In this document: positions 16,244 to 22,206 of the stretch, piece by piece | How positions within the stretch are numbered: the first letter of the stretch is position 1 | How the letters are laid out: each line of letters starts with the position of its first letter | Assembly (NCBI GenBank): GCA_045544835.1 | Contig: JAZPZS010000071.1 | Location: 1-22,206 of the forward strand | Direction: 5' to 3' | Length of the DNA: 22,206 bases | Origin: UBA1189 sp045544835 | GTDB lineage: Bacteria > Bacteroidota > Bacteroidia > Bacteroidales > Bacteroidaceae | Translations under genes and position numbers: made by a program | The notes under the pieces: model-generated | The model's database searches: none | Told to the model about the DNA's origin: nothing | Seen by the model: the letters and a program-made list of their open reading frames with translations, nothing else

Positions 16244-18127
16244 TTACTTCCTCGGTCCTCCCAAATTACGCTTCTCCAGTGCCTTGAGGCGGCGTTCCTC
16301 GCGGGCAGCTTTGGTGAAATCGGAGGTGATGATGTATCTCTTTTTGTTCTCTTTGGCCTTCTCCTCAGTCTGTCGCTTGATGGAGATGGCGTTGAAGGTA
16401 TAGTTATAGCTCAATGAGCACATGATGTCGCTGTGACGGCTGCTGGGAAGGTATATCTCCTCCACAATGTTGGTGTTCACGTAGCGGTTGTAGCTGGCCG
16501 AGAAGGAGAAGCTGTGTACCTCACGGTGGGTGTAGCCGAGGCCAATGTTGCCACCCATAGAGGTGTTGCGGCCACTACCCGACATCGTGTTGCTGATGAG
16601 CGATAGAGTGAGGGTAGCTGACAGGGCACGCGACTCAAGGAAGGCACGCGAACTGGACAAGGAGTAGATGTCGGTGCTGTACTGTGAGTTGTAGCCCTCG
16701 GATTGTTGGTGGCTGTAGTTGAACGAGAAATTGGTCTCGATAGGAATCACCGAGAGGCTGTAGCCTGCACCGATAGCCAAGGTCTGCACGTCGCTCTCGC
16801 CCGTGGCATAGGGGTTGAGGTCGGCATTACTGGTGTAGTTGGCCGAAAGGGATATGTTATTATTAGTATATGTGTTGGTGAACTCATACGAGGGGGAGAA
16901 CGAGAAACTGCTCGTGGTTCGGTGGATGCGGGTGCTGTCGGGCACGACGGCGGCACCGTCGTACTGTCGCTGGGTGTAACCGTTGTAGCCGGCAGTGAGG
17001 TTCAAGCCGCAGTCGAGCGGCAGCGAGGCGTTGGCTGAGTAGACGTAGCCACGCGTGGTATAGAGCTGGTCACCGTCGAGGTTGTCGCTTTGGGCGGTAA
17101 GGTTACCGTTGAGTGAGAAGCGCCCGAGATGGGTGCCGACATTGATGCCGAGGCTCTGGTAGTTGTTGGTGATATAGGAGACGCCCAACGAGGTGTAGTC
17201 GGGCTGGATGAGTCGGTAGTAGAGAGAAGCGGAGAAGTACTTCCAGTTGGTGTTGACCGATATGTCGCCGGCAAAGCGGGCGAGTGAGCTGAAGCGGATG
17301 TCGTAGTAGTCATCGTACTTGTGTACCAAATCGACATCGGGAATGGTGGAACGAAGGTCAGTGGTGAACACCGAAGTGCCGAAATTTCCCGAGAAGGAGA
17401 AATGGCTGCCCAAGGCGAGGCGGCCACGGAGGCCGACGGCGACATTCTCCTGAGCGAAGATCTGGTCGTGCCAGTAGTCGTCGATGGAGTTGAGGTGATC
17501 CTTGCCGCGGAATACGTAGAGGTCGAGGTAGCTACGCGAAGTGCCATAACCCACCTTGACACCCATACCGGTGCGGCGATACATGGGAGCACGGGCACTG
17601 GGATCTTCGGGGTCGGCATTGACGGCCTTGCGCAAATCACCGTAGAAGGCACCGAAACGGAGTCCCGCCTTCTGGGATCGGTACTCGATACCTACACCGT
17701 TGAACGGCATGGTGAAGGTGTAGGGACTGAACGACATGGAGCGTTGTCCCAAATGGAGGGTCCAACCCTTGTAGGTAGGACTGATGTTGAATGAGAACCT
17801 CGGGAAGCTGAACGAGGTGTTGTCGCCCGTATAATAGAAGGAGAACGGCATGCTGATGCCGTAGAGGTTGATGTTGAGGTTGGCATACAATGAGGTCGAT
17901 AGTGGCGATGCATAGCCCATACCGCTCGATGTGTGATAGTACGTGTTCTGGGTACCTATGGCACCGGAGATGATGAGCGGGTCGCTCTTGGCTATAGATG
18001 CAATATCCTGAGCCGTCACACGGGCAGTGATGCTCAGGAGGATGCATAGCAGGGTGGCAGCAATCCTTGGGATCCTCCACCGTAGGGAGGGAGCTGTGTG
18101 CATCGCGGTGTCTGTCTTTTGTTTCAT
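16244..18127 (-). CDS. Outer-membrane beta-barrel protein with a basic C-terminal tail
   Basis: The protein has 627 aa. The start is the ATG at 18127 (MKQKTDTAMHTAPSLRWRIP), preceded by gaggaaca; a longer frame upstream begins only with TTG inside a 9-bp repeat and is rejected. A signal segment (RIAATLLCILLSITARVTAQ) is followed by many amphipathic aromatic-ended strands (SLYANLNINLYGISMPFSFYY; SFSFNYSH; SFSFSASYNRYVN), typical of a large outer-membrane barrel. The last strand appears to be MCSLSYNYTFNAISI. After it come about 45 residues rich in K, R and E (KRQTEEKAKENKKRYIITSD...), unusual because barrels normally end at the last strand. It lies between the T9SS-tailed Ig-like protein and the giant protein, so it may anchor, export or organise one of them. 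It could instead be an unrelated porin; no TonB box or plug domain is visible. Confidence 0.8.
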   Translation of the reverse strand: MKQKTDTAMHTAPSLRWRIPRIAATLLCILLSITARVTAQDIASIAKSDPLIISGAIGTQNTYYHTSSGMGYASPLSTSLYANLNINLYGISMPFSFYYTGDNTSFSFPRFSFNISPTYKGWTLHLGQRSMSFSPYTFTMPFNGVGIEYRSQKAGLRFGAFYGDLRKAVNADPEDPSARAPMYRRTGMGVKVGYGTSRSYLDLYVFRGKDHLNSIDDYWHDQIFAQENVAVGLRGRLALGSHFSFSGNFGTSVFTTDLRSTIPDVDLVHKYDDYYDIRFSSLARFAGDISVNTNWKYFSASLYYRLIQPDYTSLGVSYITNNYQSLGINVGTHLGRFSLNGNLTAQSDNLDGDQLYTTRGYVYSANASLPLDCGLNLTAGYNGYTQRQYDGAAVVPDSTRIHRTTSSFSFSPSYEFTNTYTNNNISLSANYTSNADLNPYATGESDVQTLAIGAGYSLSVIPIETNFSFNYSHQQSEGYNSQYSTDIYSLSSSRAFLESRALSATLTLSLISNTMSGSGRNTSMGGNIGLGYTHREVHSFSFSASYNRYVNTNIVEEIYLPSSRHSDIMCSLSYNYTFNAISIKRQTEEKAKENKKRYIITSDFTKAAREERRLKALEKRNLGGPRK

Positions 18128-18148
18128 TGTTCCTCGTTTCGGTTTACT

Positions 18149-18178
18149 ATAGATTCTATAAATCAATAGCTTCTATAG
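18149..18178. repeat. 9-bp tandem array D
   Basis: ATAG-like words at 18149, 18158, 18166 and 18175 (spacing 9, 8, 9) in the gap between the T9SS-tail gene and the beta-barrel gene. It belongs to the same CTATAG family and is degenerate. It lies in the leader just upstream of the beta-barrel start codon. Confidence 0.65.
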
Positions 18179-18204
18179 GTTTTCGTCTTAAACCCGCAAG
18201 GCCC

Positions 18205-18240
18205 GGCCCCATCCCTCGCAGGGAGGGATGGGGTGGGGCC
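18205..18240. repeat. GC-rich hairpin ggccccatccctc / gagggatggggtggggcc
   Basis: ccccatccctc (18207-18217) pairs perfectly with gagggatgggg (18223-18233) across a 5-base loop; ggcccc (18205-18210) could alternatively pair with ggggcc (18235-18240). It begins 14 bp downstream of the stop of the T9SS-tail gene on the minus strand. No T-run follows directly, so partial termination or mRNA end protection are both possible, as is a mobile palindrome. Confidence 0.65.
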
Positions 18241-18253
18241 GTAGGTCTTGTCT

Positions 18254-21200
18254 TTACTTGATTACCTTGCGGCTAGCCTCACCGGCCTTCACCACGTATA
18301 CGCCTTGGCCGAGGTGGCTGAAGTCGATACGCTGGTAACCTTCGGCAACGACCTTACCCTGTACGTCGAGTACCTGGATGGTACCGTCGGCGGTGGCAAC
18401 GTGGCCTTGGATGGTGAGAGCATCGGAAGAAAGGTTATCTATGGCTGTGGTACCGGCATTGAAGCGTACGGGAGCCTTCACAGAACCTGCAAGGTCGGTA
18501 AAGGCAACCTCTTCAGCAACATCGAAGTATTCGCCTGTCCAGGTATTGTAGAGACGGAGGGTCACAACCTCGCCTGCCTCACCGGCTGCGGTGATATAGG
18601 CACGGCCATTGACAAACTTACCCTCGCCACGGCATTCATCGCCTACGAACGCGCCGATGGTGTAGTCGGCTGCATCCTCGATATTGAACGTACCGATGAT
18701 GGCCATCGTATTGGCAAAGCGGCTGCCATCATAGCTCCATACCGAACGGTCGCGTTTGGGCGCTTGGGCAACATCTTCGAAGGAACCCTGCTCAAGGTCG
18801 TAGCGGTTGGGCATACTTATATAAACGGGATTGTCTACCTCTGTCGTTGAATATATCAGGTAGCCTTGGTTGGGCCTGAGCATGTCGAGACTACCTTCCC
18901 AAATGCCATTGTTGAGAGTGACGAAACCGTCATTCTTGGAAAGAATTTGGTCACCTTCGTTAAACTGTTCTGCCTTGAAAATGTCACCAACGTAATAAGG
19001 ATACTCGTAGGGGTAAGGCTTCCAGTTCCAACCATGTCCCAACTCAATATCTTCTACGTGTCCGTCTTCATTGAACCAAAACTCTTGGATAACGAAGTCA
19101 AGAATATCGGCATTCTCCTTGATGTTTACCTTATAGCCTTGGTATTTGTCCATCACATAAAGGTTGCCGAAGAGTCCCCACACGGGGTCGTCGATGACCA
19201 ACTCGTTTTGGCTACGCGCCTCTTCAAGAGTTCCTGACATTTCATTTACAGTAATGCTGCCGGAGAAAATAGAAATCCAACTCCAACCAGTCGTGAACCT
19301 TATTTTTTCACGTACGGATATCTCTGCTGTATGCTCGACGATATCACCGGCTCCCTGTTCTGACGTATCGTACGAGAAGGTAATTCCTGCATAGTTACAG
19401 AATGAACGTCCGACAACGGAGTATGTAACGGAGTTGTTATCGGCGCTGAGCTCCTCTATGTTAATAAACTCCCAGTTATCGGGATACATTTCGGGAAGAG
19501 TCACGTTGGCACTGAGCTTTTCCAATTCGTAGTCTGCATCTTCGGGCAGAATCGTGACGGTAACATTCATAGGTACACCATCATTATATACAGCACCTTC
19601 TTCTAATCCTTCTACTTGAAGCGATGTCACCTTCTTCTTTACGGTAATCACACAAGTGCCCGATACAGAAGGATTGTCTTCGCTGGTGAAGGTAATGGTG
19701 GTAGTTCCCTTGCCAAGTACGGTATAGATATAGGTACCCTCTGAAGGACCTTTGTCGATAGAAACGACACCATCATCTGATGTGGTTACAGTAAGTGCCT
19801 TATTGGTAGCATCCTCAGGTAGGACTGTAACCTCGATAATGTCTGTATACTGTCCGAAATCCTCTTCGTTGACCCAAATGGTCAAAGTCTCAGGCACGGG
19901 AGAGATGCCTGTAACGCTTTGGATGACGTTGAGTCTTACTCGGTCTCTCCATTGATCGTCAACGACAGCCTGTAGATATACGTCTCTGTCAGGTATTGAA
20001 GAGAATGTAAAGGTGAACTCGTAAGTCCCATCACCTTTTGCTATGGGTTCTCCTGCTTTCACTACTTCGGGATCGAAAGGTGTCATACCGTCGGCGTCAG
20101 TAACCATCATTATGAAACTCTCGAAGTCTGCGTCGGCGGGATTAATCTGGGCAACGGCGGTCACCTCCTGACCTACGGCAACGTCAACGATAGGCTCGGC
20201 GGGTGTATTGGCCTCTATCTCAACGGCACCTACCTGGGTAATGGCCACACTGGTGGGCATCTGAGTGATTGTTACGTTCAATTCAGCTTTCTTGGTGGGA
20301 TCGTAGGTACTGGTATAGGTGATGATAACGTTACCTTTCTTCAGCGATATGGGTTCATTCGAACTTTCATCAATGCGGATAATAGTGGGGTCACTACTAC
20401 TAAGAGTATACCCTTCATTATCATAGGTGTTGCTAATGACGGTTTCGCCAGATTCATTCATAATCCAAGCGAACAACGGCATAGGAAGTTTTAAAGGCTC
20501 CTCCTCATTGGTATATCTTTCGTAAGAATATTCGTTGTTACCATCTATGCGGATAGCCTCCAAGGCCGAAAGAATGTTGATGGTAAAAGTGGCAGCAGCA
20601 TTTTCATTATCAATAGCTGCTACGGTAATCATAGAAGAACCTATGCCATGGTAGTTAAGACCAGACTCGCCAACTAAAGATACAATATCGGTGTTGCTAC
20701 TTGATACAATCTTCACGCCAGGATTGGTGGGGGTATATTCTTCATCACCGTTATATGTAACCGTAAGAGCATCAGCGGTCAATCGACCATAGCCAGACCA
20801 ATAGTAGTTGATATCCTTAATAGCTATGCTGGTCACAGGGAAGTACTGGGGCAATACCTGCACGAGGAGAGGAGCATAGAGAGAGCCAACAGCGTAAACG
20901 GCACATTGCACATAGGCATTCTCACCAGCCTCATCCAGATAGGTCTCTTTCATACCCTCAATAACTACAGAACCATCGGTAGTCTCAACCTGACTGATAT
21001 AGGGCATATTGTCATTGTACTGAATATCCCATGTTCCCTCGGCATCCACCTTTATTTCATTGCCCTCGGCATCGTATACCTTGGCAAAGTAGCCGTCGAG
21101 CGACTTCTGTTCACCTACGCGGATTGACAATTGAGTAACTTCACTTCCTGCTTCATCAAACAATTTTATTGAAGTTGCAGGGGTGAAGGTCATCATGTAG

Positions 21201-21622
21201 TACTCAGAGGGGTAGTTTTCTGTGTTATCACCTGTCCAAGTGATGGCTTCTCCCTCGTATGCCAGCGGATAAATGATGCCGCTGCGCTCATCGTATACCT
21301 TGAAGGTAATCTCCTTGCCTTCGTCAGCAACTGTACCACCAACGCGGAAGGTGTAGAGCTTGGGGCCAGTGCCATCCTCGCGCATACTATATTCTGTTAC
21401 CACCTGACGGAGCTCTCCATTCACGAAGGCAGCTACCTCAGGAGTATATCTGTAACTCGCGTATTCATCCGTATAGGAATACATATCATACTCGCCACAA
21501 TCAATGGCAACATATACCACAGTCTGCGACTGATACTCACTGGACGGATCTGTCCAGCCACTTTGTGCCCATGCTGCCATCCCGACCAGCATTAGCATCA
21601 GCGTTAAAAGTTGTTTTTTCAT
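18254..21622 (-). CDS. T9SS-secreted multi-domain protein with Ig-like domains and type A sorting tail
   Basis: The protein has 1122 aa. The start is the ATG at 21622 (MKKQLLTLMLMLVGMAAWAQ|S signal peptide). Residues about 35-146 form a module with AAFVNGELRQVV and ITFKVYDERSG. Several bacterial Ig-like regions follow, clearest at about 265-348 (VKIVSSSNTDIVSLV...SMITVAAIDNENAAATF) and 577-663 (VTVLPEDATNKALTVTTSDD; GKGTTTITFTSEDNPSVSG). Residues about 776-950 carry GWSWISIF and GHGWNWKPYPYEYP with a closing GYLIYS, a paired GWxW domain seen in other Bacteroidota surface proteins. A second module copy is near 975-1050 (IGAFVGDECRGEG, VTLRLYNTWTGEYF). The tail, about 1056-1122 (IQVLDVQGKVVAEG, DFSHLGQGVYVVKAG, SRKVIK), is a canonical T9SS type A sorting domain. 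It should be exported to the cell surface and attached or released there. It is the first gene of the cluster and a putative adhesin or scaffold. Confidence 0.88.
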   Translation of the reverse strand: MKKQLLTLMLMLVGMAAWAQSGWTDPSSEYQSQTVVYVAIDCGEYDMYSYTDEYASYRYTPEVAAFVNGELRQVVTEYSMREDGTGPKLYTFRVGGTVADEGKEITFKVYDERSGIIYPLAYEGEAITWTGDNTENYPSEYYMMTFTPATSIKLFDEAGSEVTQLSIRVGEQKSLDGYFAKVYDAEGNEIKVDAEGTWDIQYNDNMPYISQVETTDGSVVIEGMKETYLDEAGENAYVQCAVYAVGSLYAPLLVQVLPQYFPVTSIAIKDINYYWSGYGRLTADALTVTYNGDEEYTPTNPGVKIVSSSNTDIVSLVGESGLNYHGIGSSMITVAAIDNENAAATFTINILSALEAIRIDGNNEYSYERYTNEEEPLKLPMPLFAWIMNESGETVISNTYDNEGYTLSSSDPTIIRIDESSNEPISLKKGNVIITYTSTYDPTKKAELNVTITQMPTSVAITQVGAVEIEANTPAEPIVDVAVGQEVTAVAQINPADADFESFIMMVTDADGMTPFDPEVVKAGEPIAKGDGTYEFTFTFSSIPDRDVYLQAVVDDQWRDRVRLNVIQSVTGISPVPETLTIWVNEEDFGQYTDIIEVTVLPEDATNKALTVTTSDDGVVSIDKGPSEGTYIYTVLGKGTTTITFTSEDNPSVSGTCVITVKKKVTSLQVEGLEEGAVYNDGVPMNVTVTILPEDADYELEKLSANVTLPEMYPDNWEFINIEELSADNNSVTYSVVGRSFCNYAGITFSYDTSEQGAGDIVEHTAEISVREKIRFTTGWSWISIFSGSITVNEMSGTLEEARSQNELVIDDPVWGLFGNLYVMDKYQGYKVNIKENADILDFVIQEFWFNEDGHVEDIELGHGWNWKPYPYEYPYYVGDIFKAEQFNEGDQILSKNDGFVTLNNGIWEGSLDMLRPNQGYLIYSTTEVDNPVYISMPNRYDLEQGSFEDVAQAPKRDRSVWSYDGSRFANTMAIIGTFNIEDAADYTIGAFVGDECRGEGKFVNGRAYITAAGEAGEVVTLRLYNTWTGEYFDVAEEVAFTDLAGSVKAPVRFNAGTTAIDNLSSDALTIQGHVATADGTIQVLDVQGKVVAEGYQRIDFSHLGQGVYVVKAGEASRKVIK

Positions 21623-21679
21623 GACAATACTTTTAATGGATTTATAATAAGATTTGCTTTCGTTCACATTTCCACAATG

Positions 21680-21687
21680 CAAATTTA
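21680..21687 (-). promoter_or_regulatory. Bacteroidota -7 box TAAATTTG for the five-gene cluster
   Basis: On the minus strand TAAATTTG matches the Bacteroidota -7 consensus TAnnTTTG, about 58 bp upstream of the ATG at 21622. A TTTG at 21714-21717 could be the -33 element, but the gap of 26 bases is longer than usual. No other clear -7 box is seen between the five genes, so this may drive the whole run. Confidence 0.55.
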
Positions 21688-21728
21688 GTTTGATGCACTA
21701 TTGGATGTTAGGACAAATCGTGCAACTT

Positions 21729-21784
21729 AATAGGATTATTTTGACAAAAAAGAGGCTTTTACTTCATTATACAATAGGATTATT
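21729..21784. repeat. 12-bp direct repeat aataggattatt
   Basis: aataggattatt occurs at 21729-21740 and 21773-21784, 44 bp apart, both upstream of the -7 box of the minus-strand cluster. The spacing is close to four helical turns, which would fit a dimeric regulator site; chance in AT-rich DNA is also possible. Confidence 0.45.
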
Positions 21785-21963
21785 CTTCCAAGTAGTGTAG
21801 TTATAATATACTTTGTATATTAATGCCATTCGAAAAATCCTAAAATGGGTTTGTCTTATGGAGAATACCTGTTTTTGAAGGAGGAGTTGTTGATGTTGAC
21901 GTATAAAACGTGAATAAACACTAATTTATAGCTTGTTTAGCTGTATATTCAATTTTTTTGCAC

Positions 21964-21971
21964 TACCTTTG
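21964..21971 (+). promoter_or_regulatory. Bacteroidota -7 box TACCTTTG for the DUF2723 gene
   Basis: TACCTTTG matches TAnnTTTG and lies 106 bp before the ATG at 22077, which predicts a leader of about 100 nt. A -33 TTTG at the usual distance is not clear; TTG at 21933-21935 is too far. A weaker TACTTTCG at 22041-22048 is an alternative. Confidence 0.55.
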
Positions 21972-22076
21972 CGCATTGCGAAGTTGGGTCGCGTCATGAA
22001 TGACTACAATTCGAAATGAGAGCCGTTCCTCGGATCATACTACTTTCGCACAAAAGTGAGAATATAATTCATTGCA

Positions 22077-22206
22077 ATGAAACAATATAAGCTTATTAAC
22101 AACCTCATGGGTTGGTTGGTTTTTGCCGTTGCAGCAGTGGTCTACTGCTTGACCATCGAGTCATCGGCAAGCTTCTGGGACTGTCCCGAGTTTATCACCA
22201 CGGGCT
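22077..22206 (+). CDS. DUF2723 (GT117-like) membrane protein, N-terminal fragment
   Basis: Forty-three residues are visible before the window ends: MKQYKLINNLMGWLVFAVAA, a first membrane segment running to VVYCLTIESSASFWDCPEFI, then TTG. The KLINNLxGWLVF start and the SFWDCxEF motif just after the first helix are the hallmark of Bacteroidota DUF2723 proteins. These are large multipass proteins related to protein O-mannosyltransferases (GT117 family) and thought to glycosylate exported proteins. The ATG at 22077 is the natural start, preceded by attcattgca with no Shine-Dalgarno sequence. It is divergent from the surface-protein cluster and is probably a separate housekeeping-type transcription unit. 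Confidence 0.9.
   Translation, partial: MKQYKLINNLMGWLVFAVAAVVYCLTIESSASFWDCPEFITTG

Larger units (their letters stand above)
21623..22076. other. Divergent AT-rich intergenic region
   Basis: This 454-bp stretch between two diverging genes contains no convincing gene. It holds a -7 type promoter box for each side, a 12-bp direct repeat, a TTGACA...TATACA pair with a 21-base spacing that does not fit the Bacteroidota consensus, and a possible 7-codon leader frame at 21996-22019. It is visibly more AT-rich than the flanking genes, as expected for a regulatory region. Confidence 0.7.

Noticed and set aside
18128..18166. Upstream TTG-started extension of the beta-barrel protein
   Set aside because: The extension (IYRIYSKPKRGT) is a translation of the 9-bp array. 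The ATG at 18127 is followed by a proper signal peptide and preceded by gaggaaca.
21623..21682. Upstream extension of the T9SS protein
   Set aside because: It would place 20 non-hydrophobic residues before a perfect signal peptide and overlap the predicted -7 box.
21739..21776. Sigma70-type promoter TTGACA...TATACA
   Set aside because: The spacing is 21 bases and the Bacteroidota primary sigma factor uses TTTG / TAnnTTTG; probably chance in AT-rich DNA.

Overview
The window comes from a member of the phylum Bacteroidota, most likely order Bacteroidales and plausibly Prevotella-like. The evidence is a type IX secretion (T9SS) type A C-terminal sorting domain, TAnnTTTG-type -7 promoter boxes, a DUF3987/DUF6371 gene pair, the start of a Bacteroidota-type DUF2723 membrane protein, a short lipobox lipoprotein and many short-period intergenic repeats. 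The genus is an inference; no rRNA or tRNA gene is present.

Left part (1-1771, + strand): the C-terminal end of a DUF3987-type protein, then a DUF6371-type zinc-binding/Toprim protein. This pair is typical of the replication or helper modules of Bacteroidota mobile elements. The DUF6371 gene carries two different palindromic repeat elements that are open in frame and are translated as part of the protein.

Main part (1912-21622, - strand): five genes in one direction with gaps of 56-176 bp. In transcription order they are: a 1122-aa secreted protein with Ig-like domains and a T9SS tail; a 627-aa outer-membrane beta-barrel protein with a basic C-terminal tail; a 3610-aa giant exported protein with eight diverged tandem repeats at its N-terminus and a long beta-rich remainder; a 783-aa exported fibronectin-III protein; and a 258-aa lipoprotein with an Ig-like domain. 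A -7 box at 21680-21687 lies just upstream of the first gene. One domain type appears twice in the first protein and once in the last, which ties the ends of the cluster together. I infer an envelope-spanning or surface-exposed assembly. No catalytic domain is recognisable, and this cluster is the best candidate here for an undescribed system.

Right edge (22077-22206, + strand): the N-terminus of a DUF2723 (GT117-like) multipass protein, reading away from the cluster across a 454-bp AT-rich intergenic region that holds both promoters.

Repeats: four intergenic regions carry 9-bp-period arrays built on CTATAG. In two of them a 7-bp-period array follows and runs into the 3' end of the neighbouring minus-strand gene, supplying its last codons and stop. 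Other junctions carry GC-rich or inverted palindromic elements.
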